From the NCBI GenBank assembly GCA_900472175.1, contig UCHD01000018.1, positions 1-47,879 of the forward strand: a stretch of DNA of 47,879 nt, written 5' to 3'. Numbering within the stretch: the stretch's first letter is position 1; each line of letters opens with the position of its first letter. The stretch comes from Hyphomicrobiales bacterium (GTDB taxonomy: Bacteria > Pseudomonadota > Alphaproteobacteria > Rhizobiales > Rhizobiaceae). The notes beneath the pieces are model-generated. The model searched no databases, was not told where the DNA came from, and was given only the letters and a program-made list of their open reading frames with translations. Positions 35,516 to 44,897 of the stretch are shown one piece after another. The position numbers and the translations under genes are program-made.

Positions 35516-36238
35516 ATGCATATCCGTCTGATCAATCCCAATTCCACGGCATCCATGACCGCCCAGGCGCTGGCAAGCGCGTTGCGCGTCAAGCAGCACG
35601 ACACGGACCTCTCCGCCGTCAATCCGCTTGATACGCCCGTGAGCATCGAAGGCGGTGCCGACGAAGCTGCAGCCGTGCCCGGCATGCTGGAGGAGATCCG
35701 CAAGGGGGAACGCCTGGGTATCGACGCCTATGTAGTGGCCTGTTTCGACGATCCGGGCCTGCATGCGGCCCGCGAAGTGGCGCGCGGACCGGTCATCGGC
35801 ATCTGCCAGGCGGCCGTGCAGGTCGCCATGACGATCAGCCGCCGCTTCTCGATCATCACCACCCTGCCGCGCTCCATCCCGATCATCGAGGATCTGGTCA
35901 GCAACTACGGCGCCGAACGCCATTGCCGCCATGTCCGCGCCATCAACCTCCCGGTTCTCGGGCTGGAGGAAGATCCCGCGGAGGCGGAACGGCTACTGAT
36001 CCGCGAGATCGAGGCGGCCAAGCGTGAAGACCGGGCAGAAGCCATCATCCTCGGCTGCGCCGGCATGTCCGCCCTCTGCGACCGGCTGCGGGATGCAACG
36101 GGCGTACCCGTCATCGACGGGGTGACGGCGGCAATCAAGCTCGCCGAGGCCCTGGTCGGCGCCGGCTACACGACGTCGAAAGTCAATGCGTACGATTATC
36201 CCCGCATCAAGGAAGCCAAGGTCGCCGCCTGCGCCTGA
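35516..36238 (+). CDS. Aspartate/glutamate/hydantoin racemase family protein
   Basis: 240 residues with the two catalytic cysteines of this fold, Cys76 in VVACFDDPG and Cys181 in ILGCAGM. The N-terminal LINPNSTASMT is typical of hydantoin racemases. Cofactor-free two-base racemisation of a 5-substituted hydantoin or a related cyclic compound is likely. This fits a cluster rich in cyclic-amide hydrolases. ATG 35516 was chosen (MHIRLINPN); the preceding in-frame residues overlap the intergenic space. Confidence 0.88.
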   Translation: MHIRLINPNSTASMTAQALASALRVKQHDTDLSAVNPLDTPVSIEGGADEAAAVPGMLEEIRKGERLGIDAYVVACFDDPGLHAAREVARGPVIGICQAAVQVAMTISRRFSIITTLPRSIPIIEDLVSNYGAERHCRHVRAINLPVLGLEEDPAEAERLLIREIEAAKREDRAEAIILGCAGMSALCDRLRDATGVPVIDGVTAAIKLAEALVGAGYTTSKVNAYDYPRIKEAKVAACA

Positions 36239-36424
36239 GCGCAAGCGTTTCGGAGACAACCAGGAAAAGAGAAGTCAATCGGTGGCATGCTGGTTGGATA
36301 GATTCCGTCCGCCCACACGTCGTCATGCTATCCTCGTCATTGCGCCTGCTGACGGAATTGCCTATCCCGTATGGCTCCATTTCAGCTCGGCTTGAGCATG
36401 ATCTGATGCGATAGAGGGGCGGCC

Positions 36425-37258
36425 ATGGGCAGGACAAGCAAGGCTGCCGTTGAGGCCATCGTTGCAGCGTTGGAACTGCGGATGAACATGCCGGCGGTAC
36501 TGATCGGCGAAGGTCAGAACAGTCAGGCATATGCGCTCGGCATGTCTATCCTGCGCGTTCCCCGTCATGCTGGGGCCATGCGTGAACTCGTTCGCGAGTC
36601 GGAGATATTGGCGATTATCGGCAACACGCTCCCTGTACCAATTCCGCAAACGGCGATCCAGGAGGTGAACGGTTGTGCCGTTTCCATTCACCCCAGGATT
36701 GATGGGACTATTCTGGCAGGGCTTGGCGCCTTGAGCCCCGAGGAGCAGCGATGGCTGGCAAACGACCTCGCAGACTTTCTCCGAGCGTTGCATGGCCTGC
36801 CGGTCGAGCAGTTCACACCACTTGCCACATTGCGGCCCTCGGCCGAATGGCGCGCCGTGCTGCAACGATTTGAAACTCTTGTATTCCCAGAGATCGATGC
36901 GGCCGAGGTGGGGCAGATGCGCAAGGCCTTTGAGGATTTCCTGCAAATTTGCGATACGCTGCCGCGCCACATGATTCATGGCGATTTTGGTACGGGTAAC
37001 ATCCTGGTCGATGGGTGCCGGCTGGCAGGCGTGATAGATTTTTCCGGCTGCGATATCGGTGATCCCGCCTATGATTTCGCCAGCCTTGCCGCCGGTCTCG
37101 GCGAGGCATTTACCGGGCAGGTGCTTGACCGGTACATGCCCGATCCAGACTTGCGGCAACGGATGGCCTTCTATCGTTCCACGTTCCCGTTGCTGGATAT
37201 TCTTGATCACGCCGAACACGGTCCAGCTGATGAAAGAGGCTTCACCACATCCGCTTGA
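36425..37258 (+). CDS. Phosphotransferase of the aminoglycoside kinase (APH) family
   Basis: 277 residues. The kinase C-lobe is intact: HGDFGTGN (HGD at 185-187, with Asn192) and IDFSGCDIGDPAYD. The N-lobe has ILRVPRH and RESEILA. It is set apart from the racemase gene by 186 bp. It may phosphorylate a pathway intermediate, or simply be a small-molecule kinase of unknown substrate; resistance cannot be inferred. It is a different subtype from the broken APH-like gene at 7373. Confidence 0.85.
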   Translation: MGRTSKAAVEAIVAALELRMNMPAVLIGEGQNSQAYALGMSILRVPRHAGAMRELVRESEILAIIGNTLPVPIPQTAIQEVNGCAVSIHPRIDGTILAGLGALSPEEQRWLANDLADFLRALHGLPVEQFTPLATLRPSAEWRAVLQRFETLVFPEIDAAEVGQMRKAFEDFLQICDTLPRHMIHGDFGTGNILVDGCRLAGVIDFSGCDIGDPAYDFASLAAGLGEAFTGQVLDRYMPDPDLRQRMAFYRSTFPLLDILDHAEHGPADERGFTTSA

Positions 37259-37420
37259 TGGGCAGGCAGTGCGACAAGGCTTGTTGGTGAGCAGTAGATG
37301 AACATGACCACGGGCGTGCCCGGTCATGTCACCGGATTCACATATAGCCAAAGTCCGGTATCGCGGTTGATCCACGCCGGAGCCGGCAGGATATCAAGAC
37401 GGCGATGCTGCTTGGCCTTG

Positions 37421-37531
37421 GTCACGCCCGTCGTCCGTATCGGCGATAGTGTCATTGGCGACGGTAAACCCGGCCCGATGACGCGAAAACTGCAGGCTCT
37501 CTATCTGGCAGCGGCCGGCATTCCGGTTTAG
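37421..37531 (+). pseudogene. C-terminal fragment of a class IV aminotransferase
   Basis: In this 300-bp gap one frame reads VTPVVRIGDSVIGDGKPGPM and then TRKLQALYLAAAGIPV before TAG. RIGDxxIGDGKPGPxTxxLQxLY is the C-terminal signature of branched-chain or D-amino-acid aminotransferases (class IV). No recognisable aminotransferase sequence precedes it, so it is a remnant. It ends 28 bp before the DmpA-like gene. Confidence 0.55.
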
Positions 37532-37559
37532 GAACGGCAGCAGTGGCAGGAGGGGCGAT

Positions 37560-38597
37560 ATGAAGACGGCACGGGAACTAGGACTGATTGCGCCGGGTAG
37601 GCTGGAGCCGGGGCCGGGCAACGCCATTACCGACGTCGCCGGCGTTTCGGTCGGCCATTGCTCGTTGCGCGGCGAGGGGCTCTTCACCGGTGTCACGGCG
37701 ATCGTGCCGCACCCGGGTGACATTTTTCGCGTCAAGCCACGCGCCGCAATCGAAGTCATCAACGGTTTTGGCAAGTCGGCCGGCCTGATGCAGGTTGCCG
37801 AACTCGGCACGATCGAGACGCCGATCCTGCTCACCAATACGTTCGGGGTCGCGGCCTGCACGGAAGCACTGATCCGCCGCGCCATCGCTGCCAATCCGGC
37901 CATCGGCAGAAAAACCTCGACAGTCAATGCGCTGGTCTGCGAATGCAACGACGGCGGCATCAATGATATTCAGGAGTTGGCGGTGACCCCCGCGCATGCC
38001 GAGGCGGCGCTCGCCGCCGCCAGCGCCGATCCGGTGGAGCAGGGCGCAGTCGGTGCCGGTTCCGGCATGACTGCCTTCGGTTTCAAGGCCGGTATCGGCA
38101 CGGCGTCGCGGCGCCTTCGTATCGGTAAGCGCGATTTCATGTTCGGCACTCTGGTGCTCGCCAATTTCGGCGCCGCAGGTGATCTCGTCCTGCCGGACGG
38201 CCGCCGTCCCGATCCGCGCGCGCCAGCCAGTCCCGAGCGCGGCTCGGTGATCGTCGTCATGGCGACGGATCTGCCGCTTGGCGATCGCCAGTTGCAGCGG
38301 GTGGCCCGGCGCGGTGGAGCAGGGCTTGCGCGGCTCGGCGCTTTCTGGGGGCATGGCAGTGGTGATGTTATCCTCTGTTTCACCACCGCCGATCCACTGG
38401 AACACGATCCGGCCACGCCGTTCGCCACACAGGAACGGCTCGCCGATGACCATATCGACATTGTCTTTCGCGCCGCCGCCGAGACGGCGCAGGAAGCCGT
38501 GTTGAACGCACTTTGCATGTCCCCCGCCACGCCGGCCCGCAACGGCCGGATCTATCCCTCCCTTGCCGACTGGCTGAAGGAAAACCCCACCCTATGA
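37560..38597 (+). CDS. P1 family peptidase (DmpA-like aminopeptidase)
   Basis: 345 residues of the DmpA/BapA family of N-terminal nucleophile hydrolases. The self-cleavage site is probably Gly228-Ser229 in ERGSVIVVMATDLPL, giving a beta subunit with N-terminal Ser nucleophile. NAITDVAGVSVGH near the N-terminus and VGAGSGMTAFGFKAGIGTAS are typical. Members release L- or D-N-terminal residues, beta-amino acids or amides. GGAGGGG lies upstream of ATG 37560, and the next gene overlaps by ATGA. Confidence 0.92.
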   Translation: MKTARELGLIAPGRLEPGPGNAITDVAGVSVGHCSLRGEGLFTGVTAIVPHPGDIFRVKPRAAIEVINGFGKSAGLMQVAELGTIETPILLTNTFGVAACTEALIRRAIAANPAIGRKTSTVNALVCECNDGGINDIQELAVTPAHAEAALAAASADPVEQGAVGAGSGMTAFGFKAGIGTASRRLRIGKRDFMFGTLVLANFGAAGDLVLPDGRRPDPRAPASPERGSVIVVMATDLPLGDRQLQRVARRGGAGLARLGAFWGHGSGDVILCFTTADPLEHDPATPFATQERLADDHIDIVFRAAAETAQEAVLNALCMSPATPARNGRIYPSLADWLKENPTL

Positions 38598-39394
38598 AAG
38601 TCTTTATCTCCGCCGATATCGAAGGCACCGCCGGTATTGCCCATTGGGACGAAGCCGAGCGCACCCATCCCGACTGGGCCGAGTTCCGCGCCTTGATGAC
38701 CTCGGAAGTGGTCGCTGCCTGCGAGGGCGCCCGCACCGCCGGTGCGACCGAGGTGATCATCAAGGATGCCCACGATAGTGGCCGCAACCTCATTCTCGAC
38801 CGGTTGCCGGACTATGCGCGGATCGTGCGCGGCTGGTCCGGCCACCCGGACTCCATGATGTTTGGGCTCGATGAGAGTTTTGCTGCCGCAATCTATACCG
38901 GTTATCACTCCAAGGCAGGCAGCGAGGCCAATCCACTCGCCCATACCTCCAACATGCGCATTTCGCGGCTGTTGCTGAACGGTGAGGTGGCGTCCGAATT
39001 CACCATCAATGCGCTGTGTGCAGCGGGCTACGGGGTTCCTTCCGTTTTTCTGGCCGGTGATGAAGGCATTTGCGCGGAGGCACGGGCCATGGTGTCGGGC
39101 CTTGCAGCCGTCGAGACGCTGGATGGCCGGGGCCGCGCTTCAACGTCTATCTCGCCCGCATGGTCGCGGCGCCTGATCCGAGAAGGCGTGGCCATGGCAC
39201 TCTCCGGCGATTTCGCCCAGGCGTTACCGGCGCAGGCGGAGCATTACGAGGTCGTGATCGAATTCAACAATCCGACCGATGCCTACCGCGCCGGCTGGTA
39301 TCCGGGCGCACGCGCCCATGGTCCTCGTGCCGTCGCCTTCGAACACAAGGATTTTGCTGAAATCCTGCGGGCGCTGGTCTTCCTCAAGGTGTGA
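38594..39394 (+). CDS. M55 family D-aminopeptidase (DppA-like)
   Basis: 266 residues. The zinc site of DppA-type D-aminopeptidases is present: Asp8 and Glu10 (ISADIEGTAG), His60 (IKDAHDSG), His105 (YTGYHSKAG) and a Glu in NGEVASEFTIN. The enzyme removes N-terminal D-residues and forms a large ring. It is translationally coupled to the DmpA-like gene, so two unrelated hydrolases with D-stereochemistry tolerance are co-produced. A role in recycling D-peptides or the product of the neighbouring cluster is inferred. Confidence 0.92.
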   Translation: MKVFISADIEGTAGIAHWDEAERTHPDWAEFRALMTSEVVAACEGARTAGATEVIIKDAHDSGRNLILDRLPDYARIVRGWSGHPDSMMFGLDESFAAAIYTGYHSKAGSEANPLAHTSNMRISRLLLNGEVASEFTINALCAAGYGVPSVFLAGDEGICAEARAMVSGLAAVETLDGRGRASTSISPAWSRRLIREGVAMALSGDFAQALPAQAEHYEVVIEFNNPTDAYRAGWYPGARAHGPRAVAFEHKDFAEILRALVFLKV

Positions 39395-39400
39395 TCGGAA

Positions 39401-39429
39401 CGGCGGGCGTTCCAGCAGCCGACCCGCCG
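39401..39429. terminator. Hairpin between the DppA-like gene and the hydroxyproline operon
   Basis: CGGCGGG and CCCGCCG form a 7-bp stem with a 15-nt loop just after the DppA-like stop, in the convergent space. The remaining 130 bp show only unrecognised coding-like fragments. Confidence 0.35.
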
Positions 39430-39559
39430 CATGCCAGAGGTCCTCCGCCTTCTGGTTGCGGCGGGCAACATGCGATAAAGGCGGATTTCGAGATCGAGGT
39501 TCCAGCCCTCGTCGATGAGGTTGCGGCCCGGCTGCACGTTGCCCGATAGCGCGATTCTA

Positions 39560-41263
39560 TTAATCTACCGGCGGCTGAAGCCAGGCGGGAAGTCGCGCCG
39601 GGACGCGGCCGTTCACAGCGGCCTCGACGCAATCGGCCAGGCTGCCGAAGCGGACGGTGCGGTTGCTGAGGCCGGGGCCATAATGGGCATATTTGCCGGA
39701 ATTGGTGATCAGCGTGCGGGTATGCACCGGGAAAACCGGTTCGCTGATCGAACACCAGCAGAGATCGGGCACGATGCTAACGCCGCTTTGTTCAAGGCTT
39801 GATAGTGTGCCGTCCTCACGCGCATCGGTGATCACCTGGCGGCCGGCCGTGACGATGACGGTGACATCCGGGTGGCGCTTGCGCTCGGCGAGCCCAGCAG
39901 CCAGCGCCCGACATTCGTTCAGCGAGGCATGCGGGCTACCGATAGCAACAAGCTCGACCTGCTCCGGGCCTGCGTTCAGCCGTGTCCAGGCGTCTGCCAT
40001 TTGAGCGCGGTTGATGGTTTTGTGCTTCGCATCGGCGGGTGCCGCATCGCCGGCTTCAGGCGTTACGCCCTCGACATGCAACATCGGCGCGGCCGACGTC
40101 GTGCCGAAGGCAGCGCACAGCGCCTTTAAGTCGTCAGCCGTTGGTTGAGCGGAAGCAAGGCCGCGCAGCAGCGGGATACGATCGGGAGCTGCATGGCCGG
40201 CGAGATAACCGATCAGCGGCCAGAAGGCGTCATCGACATTCTCGGGCAGCTCGATGTCAATGACTATCTGGGCCTTGCGGTTCTCCGTCAGATAGACGCC
40301 AGAGAGCGGCGCACGTCCGGTGAGCGCGATGCACAGATCGAGGAAGTCCGGATGTTTTGGCGTGCGGGCGCCGAGCACCGAGTTGGCGAAGATCACCGCG
40401 TTGGATTCCGCCCAGGCGATCGCTTCGCCCGCCTGCGGAGCACTGTCCAGGAGGTAGGGAGAGCAGGTAAAGGTCGGGCGGCAACCCATGCGGACATAGG
40501 CATCGGCAAGGCGCGCCGCCGGATTGCCAAAAGAACTGGGCACACCTTGCGCCTGCCAGTTGGCATGATCGATCGAGATCGCATTCATGGTGGTTGGCAC
40601 GCAAACCTTGGCCCCCATGTCGGCCATTTTCTCCGCAAAAGTGAGATTGGCCGGGCTGGCATAGATGCAGCCGTCGATATGCCCTTGTGTCACGTCGGTG
40701 AGACAGCTTGCGCCCTGCTGGGCAGCCATGGCGCAGATGATCCGCATGGCCTGCTGGATCGCCTGGCCCTTCGCGCCTTCAAGCATTGCACGGTCATTAT
40801 CGCTAAGGTCAAGTGTCGCAAGGCGCGGCGGCAGAACCGGGATCGACAGGCCATCCGCCTCGATCGCGGTGGCGGTGATCCGCGCGGTTTTGGCACGCGA
40901 CAGTTCGGCAAAACTCTCTTGCGAGAGACGTAGAACAGGAAGCGGCTTGCCGAACATTTCAGCGGCAATCAGCGCACCCAGCGTCAGCACGTCCTCTGCC
41001 TCACTGAACACCAGTGCCGCCGGAGCCCGGCCGGTGAGGATCAGATCAAGTAGTACGCCCGATCCGGTGCAGGACCCACGGCTCGACGGCATCATCAGGA
41101 TGCCGCCGGTCAGACAGACCCCGTGGAGGGGATGATGCACGTCGATAATGCTTCCGGTTTCCGGGGAAACACCGCCCCAGAAGCTCAGGGGCTCCGATGA
41201 GGCGATAACCGGTCCATCAGCGGTGCCGGCAAGGATGCTGTTCGCGTGCATCGGGTCACTCAC
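39560..41263 (-). CDS. Aconitase X, cis-3-hydroxy-L-proline dehydratase type
   Basis: 567 residues with the small swivelling domain fused in front of the large one: [19 protein letters not shown], then [13 protein letters not shown] (catalytic-Ser region), and in the large domain [31 protein letters not shown] and [11 protein letters not shown]. AcnX proteins of Rhizobiaceae dehydrate cis-3-hydroxy-L-proline to pyrroline-2-carboxylate. GTG 41263 overlaps the epimerase stop (GTGA); ATG 41251 (MHANSILAG) is the alternative. It is the last gene of the operon. Confidence 0.9.
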   Translation of the reverse strand: MSDPMHANSILAGTADGPVIASSEPLSFWGGVSPETGSIIDVHHPLHGVCLTGGILMMPSSRGSCTGSGVLLDLILTGRAPAALVFSEAEDVLTLGALIAAEMFGKPLPVLRLSQESFAELSRAKTARITATAIEADGLSIPVLPPRLATLDLSDNDRAMLEGAKGQAIQQAMRIICAMAAQQGASCLTDVTQGHIDGCIYASPANLTFAEKMADMGAKVCVPTTMNAISIDHANWQAQGVPSSFGNPAARLADAYVRMGCRPTFTCSPYLLDSAPQAGEAIAWAESNAVIFANSVLGARTPKHPDFLDLCIALTGRAPLSGVYLTENRKAQIVIDIELPENVDDAFWPLIGYLAGHAAPDRIPLLRGLASAQPTADDLKALCAAFGTTSAAPMLHVEGVTPEAGDAAPADAKHKTINRAQMADAWTRLNAGPEQVELVAIGSPHASLNECRALAAGLAERKRHPDVTVIVTAGRQVITDAREDGTLSSLEQSGVSIVPDLCWCSISEPVFPVHTRTLITNSGKYAHYGPGLSNRTVRFGSLADCVEAAVNGRVPARLPAWLQPPVD

Positions 41264-42261
41264 TTGACGACAAAACCATGGGCAAAGGGATCGCGGTCAT
41301 CGATGAAGATCGTGTTGATACCCGTCATCCGGGCCCAGCCTGCAATCGAGGGGATGATAGCATCACGGTCGGCAACCTTGGTGGCTGCCTCGACCCGCCC
41401 CTTGAACAGCGAGCCGATGATCGACTCGTGGATGAATTCGTCGCCAACAGCGAGCTTGCCCTTGGCGGCCAGCTGCGCCATGCGCGCCGAGGTGCCGGTG
41501 CCACAAGGCGAACGATCGATGGCCTTGTCGCCGTAAAACACGGCGTTGCGCGCATGAGCGGTGGCATCCGTCGGCTGGCCGGTCCACTGGATATGGCTCA
41601 AGCCACGGATCTCGGGATGTTCGGGATGAACGAACTCGTATTTTTCGTTCAGCGCGGCGCGCAGCTTCGGGCTCCAGCCGATGAGTTCGCCCGCCGTATG
41701 ATCGGCCATATCGCGGAAATTCTTCTGCGGCTCGACGATGGCGTAGAAGTTGCCGCCATAGGCAACGTCGACGACGATTTCGCCCAGCCCCTCGACCTCG
41801 GCCGTCAGGCCTTCGGCATAGAGGAAACCGGGAACGTTGGTCAGGCGAACTTCCTCGACGAAACGGCCTTCCTGGCGATAGGTGATATCAACCTTGCCGG
41901 CAGGCGCATCGATCGACAGCTTGCCGGGTTCGCGCGGCATGATCAGGCCGTTCTCGATCGCCATGGTGATCGTACCGATGGTGCCGTGGCCGCACATCGG
42001 CAGGCAACCGGATGTCTCGATGAAGAGAACCGCGACGTCGCAGTCCGGACGGGTCGGCGGATAAAGGATCGAGCCCGACATCATGTCATGGCCGCGCGGT
42101 TCGAACATCAGGCCGGTGCGGATCCAGTCGAATTCGCGCAGGAAGTGGGCGCGCTTCTCCAGCATGTTGGCGCCCTCAAGGCGCGGGCCACCACCGGAAA
42201 CAAGGCGGACCGGGTTTCCGCAAGTATGACCGTCGAGGCAGGAAAAGGTATACGTGGCCAT
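41260..42261 (-). CDS. 4-Hydroxyproline 2-epimerase (proline racemase family)
   Basis: 333 residues. Both catalytic cysteines are present, Cys90 ([12 protein letters not shown]) and Cys253 ([12 protein letters not shown]), so it should be an epimerase; 3-hydroxyproline dehydratases of the family have Thr at the second site. It interconverts trans-4-hydroxy-L-proline and cis-4-hydroxy-D-proline without a cofactor. It lies directly after the D-amino-acid dehydrogenase gene (15 bp), its pathway successor. Confidence 0.94.
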   Translation of the reverse strand: MATYTFSCLDGHTCGNPVRLVSGGGPRLEGANMLEKRAHFLREFDWIRTGLMFEPRGHDMMSGSILYPPTRPDCDVAVLFIETSGCLPMCGHGTIGTITMAIENGLIMPREPGKLSIDAPAGKVDITYRQEGRFVEEVRLTNVPGFLYAEGLTAEVEGLGEIVVDVAYGGNFYAIVEPQKNFRDMADHTAGELIGWSPKLRAALNEKYEFVHPEHPEIRGLSHIQWTGQPTDATAHARNAVFYGDKAIDRSPCGTGTSARMAQLAAKGKLAVGDEFIHESIIGSLFKGRVEAATKVADRDAIIPSIAGWARMTGINTIFIDDRDPFAHGFVVK

Positions 42262-42275
42262 GGTGAAAGACCTTA

Positions 42276-43517
42276 TCAGAAGCGTTGAGGCGAAAGGGAT
42301 GTAATGTCGATGGCTGGCGTCTTACCAGTCAACAGATCGGCGACCAACCGGGCGGTGCCGGCCGATTGCGTCAGGCCAAGATGGCCGTGGCCGAAGGCGT
42401 GGATGACCCGGTGCGTCGCCCGGGCGCGGCCGACGGCCGGCAGGCTGTCGGGCAGCGAAGGACGGAACCCGAACCATTGTTTGCCGCCCTCAGTCTTCAG
42501 GCCGGGCAGGAAATCCTTGGCCTTCTTCAGCATGGCTTCCGACCGGCGGAAATTCGGCGGCAGCTCCAAACCACCCAGTTCGACGGCGCCGCCGACACGG
42601 ATGCCGGTGGACAGGCGCGTGACGACAAAGCCGTGACCGCCAAAGGTAACCTGCATCCGCAGATCGAACGCATCGGCGGGCAGCGTGGTGTTGTAGCCAC
42701 GTTCGGTTTCCAGCGGAATGCGCTCATCAAGGCTACGGGCAATACGGTGGGAAAAGGCACCTGCCGACAGCACGACCTGCGATCCACGGCGAATTTCACC
42801 GCCTTCGGCGATGATCTCGACACCATCCTCGACCGGCCGCAGCGCGGTCACATTGGCGCGCTCCAGCACCCCACCCTGGCTGCGGAAATAATCCGCCAGC
42901 GCAACCGTGTAGAGTTTGGGATCGGCGATCGAAAACCAGCCGGGTGTGAAGGTGCCGTGGGTAAAGCGCGCATCGAGCCCCGGCTGAATGTCAGCCATGC
43001 GGGATGCGTCGACATGGTGGAATTCGATGCCGTGCGCTTCGCGGACTTTCCATCCGGGCAGCGAGGCATTCAGCTCCGCCTGACTTTCGTAGACCTGCAG
43101 ATTGCCGTCCTTGCGCAGCATGGGCAAAGTGCCGGTGCGCTGCAGGAAAGGCTCAAGTTCGGCCCTCGAAAGGTCCATCAATGCCGTCTGCACTGTCGTG
43201 GACTTTTCCACCTGCGCAGGCGAACACGCCCGCCAGAAGCGGAACATCCATGGGGCAATCTTGAACGCATAGGCCGGCGGAACCGACAATGGTCCAAGGG
43301 GATCCAGCAGCCATTTCGGCGCTTTTTTCAGGATGCCCGGCGAGGCAAGCGGCAGGATATCCGTAAAGGCAAAGGCGCCGGCATTGCCGGCGGAGGCGCC
43401 GGCTGCTGGACCTTCACGGTCCAGCACGGTAACCGTCATCCCGCGCGCCTGGGCAGCAATCGCCGCCGAGAGCCCGACCACTCCGGCGCCGATAACAATG
43501 ACGTCTGGATGCGTCAT
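42276..43517 (-). CDS. FAD-dependent D-amino-acid dehydrogenase, probable cis-4-hydroxy-D-proline dehydrogenase
   Basis: 413 residues of the DadA/DAAO fold. The N-terminal dinucleotide motif is VIVIGAGVVGLSAA, followed by GASAGNAGAF; FGFRPSLPDSLPAVGRA and HAFGHGHLGLTQS form the C-terminal FAD-binding part. Next to the epimerase, it should oxidise cis-4-hydroxy-D-proline to pyrroline-4-hydroxy-2-carboxylate and feed the respiratory chain. Its ATG overlaps the ATPase stop by one base (TAATG). Confidence 0.92.
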   Translation of the reverse strand: MTHPDVIVIGAGVVGLSAAIAAQARGMTVTVLDREGPAAGASAGNAGAFAFTDILPLASPGILKKAPKWLLDPLGPLSVPPAYAFKIAPWMFRFWRACSPAQVEKSTTVQTALMDLSRAELEPFLQRTGTLPMLRKDGNLQVYESQAELNASLPGWKVREAHGIEFHHVDASRMADIQPGLDARFTHGTFTPGWFSIADPKLYTVALADYFRSQGGVLERANVTALRPVEDGVEIIAEGGEIRRGSQVVLSAGAFSHRIARSLDERIPLETERGYNTTLPADAFDLRMQVTFGGHGFVVTRLSTGIRVGGAVELGGLELPPNFRRSEAMLKKAKDFLPGLKTEGGKQWFGFRPSLPDSLPAVGRARATHRVIHAFGHGHLGLTQSAGTARLVADLLTGKTPAIDITSLSPQRF

Positions 43518-44239
43518 TAGCGAACGCTCGCCAGAAACGCCTGAGTATCAGGATGCTGCGGGGCGCCAAAAAGCTGATCCGGCGTGCCGATTTCCGCCAT
43601 GACACCATGGTGGAAGAAGGCCACCCGATCGGAAACATCGCGGGCGAAGGCCATCTCATGGGTGACGCAGATCATCGTCATGCCTTCTTCGGCAAGCATT
43701 TTCAGCGTGTCGAGTACTTCGCCGACCAGCATCGGATCAAGCGCCGAAGTGACTTCGTCAAACAGCATGTATTCCGGCGACATGGCCAGCGCCCGGGCGA
43801 TCGCCATGCGCTGCTGCTGGCCGCCCGACATGCGGTTCGGATAGACCGTCAGCTTTTCGCGCAGGCCGACATGAGTCAGTTGCTTGACGGCGATCTCTTC
43901 GGCCTTTTCTTTGGAAAGGCCGAGCACCTTGCGCGGCGCCAGCATGACGTTTTCCAGAACCGTCAGATGCGGGAAGGCGTTCCATTGCTGGAAGACGATA
44001 CCAACTTTGCGGCGCAGCTTGTTGAGATCGGTATCCTTGGCATGGACAACCGTGCCATCGATGGTGATCTGCCCGGCATTGATCGGCTCCAGGCCGTTGA
44101 TGCAGGTCAGAAGCGTCGATTTGCCCGATCCGGAGCCGCCGATGATGGTGACAACCTCGCCCTTGTTCACGGTGAGGTTGATCCCCTTCAAAACCTCCAG
44201 CGTGCTGAAGGATTTCCGAACGTCTTTAATTTCAATCAT
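43517..44239 (-). CDS. Polar amino acid ABC transporter ATP-binding protein
   Basis: 240 residues of the GlnQ/HisP type: Walker A GGSGSGKST, the family-specific VFQQWNAFPHLTVLENV, signature MSGGQQQR, Walker B YMLFDEVTSALDP, and VTHEMAFARDV. ATG 44239 (MIEIKDVRKSF) was chosen and overlaps the permease gene by 8 bp. Walker B has DEVT rather than DEPT, normal for this subfamily. It energises hydroxyproline uptake. Confidence 0.94.
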   Translation of the reverse strand: MIEIKDVRKSFSTLEVLKGINLTVNKGEVVTIIGGSGSGKSTLLTCINGLEPINAGQITIDGTVVHAKDTDLNKLRRKVGIVFQQWNAFPHLTVLENVMLAPRKVLGLSKEKAEEIAVKQLTHVGLREKLTVYPNRMSGGQQQRMAIARALAMSPEYMLFDEVTSALDPMLVGEVLDTLKMLAEEGMTMICVTHEMAFARDVSDRVAFFHHGVMAEIGTPDQLFGAPQHPDTQAFLASVR

Positions 44240-44885
44240 TGGGGGACCACCGTTTTTCGAGATACCCGCCAAACCGGGCGATGGGGAAGCTGATGACGAA
44301 GTAGATTACGCCGCAGATCAGCAGGATGAACAGCGGCTCCTGCAGGCGGGTAACCAGAATCTGCGAGGCACGCAGAAGCTCGATAAGGCCGAGCCAGAGC
44401 ACCAGGGCAGAATCCTTCATGACGCCGAGCGTCAGGCCGATCCAGGCAGGAAGCGAAACACGCGTGGCAAGCGGCGCCACGATATAGCGCATGTCCTGCC
44501 ACCAGGTCATGCCGAGAGAACGGGCCGCGCGGCGGGTCGTTGCCGGGACGGCTTCAATGCCACCGCGGATGATTTCCGAACAATAGGCCGCCGTATACAG
44601 CGACAGCACCACGCAGGACGTGGTGAAGGGCGCCCAGCCAAGCTTGGCAATGGCCTGGATCGCGTTGCCAAGCACGAGCTGGATCAACAGCGGCACCGAG
44701 CGGAAGACATCCAGCACGAATGTCAGCGGTGCGGCCCAGACGGCACCCAACTGGACACGAAGAACACCGAAGATGATTCCGAGCACGGTACCGGCGGTCA
44801 CGGACACGGCGGTGACCGCAAGGGTCATCGCCGCGCCTTGCGCCAGAAAGGCGAGGTCATTCCAGGTGAGGGTGGTATCAAACAT
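44232..44885 (-). CDS. Polar amino acid ABC transporter permease
   Basis: 217 residues of the HisM/GlnP type. TAAYCSEIIRGGIEAVPATT is followed by the conserved EAA-type loop AARSLGMTWWQDMRYIVAP. Five hydrophobic segments can be counted. It pairs with the permease encoded 12 bp upstream as a heterodimeric channel. Confidence 0.94.
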   Translation of the reverse strand: MFDTTLTWNDLAFLAQGAAMTLAVTAVSVTAGTVLGIIFGVLRVQLGAVWAAPLTFVLDVFRSVPLLIQLVLGNAIQAIAKLGWAPFTTSCVVLSLYTAAYCSEIIRGGIEAVPATTRRAARSLGMTWWQDMRYIVAPLATRVSLPAWIGLTLGVMKDSALVLWLGLIELLRASQILVTRLQEPLFILLICGVIYFVISFPIARFGGYLEKRWSPND

Positions 44886-44897
44886 CTCTCACCTCTC

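Noticed and set aside
42285..43520. 411-codon plus-strand open frame opposite the D-amino-acid dehydrogenase gene
   Set aside because: It mirrors the whole dehydrogenase gene in antisense and has no recognisable domain, ribosome site or neighbour logic.
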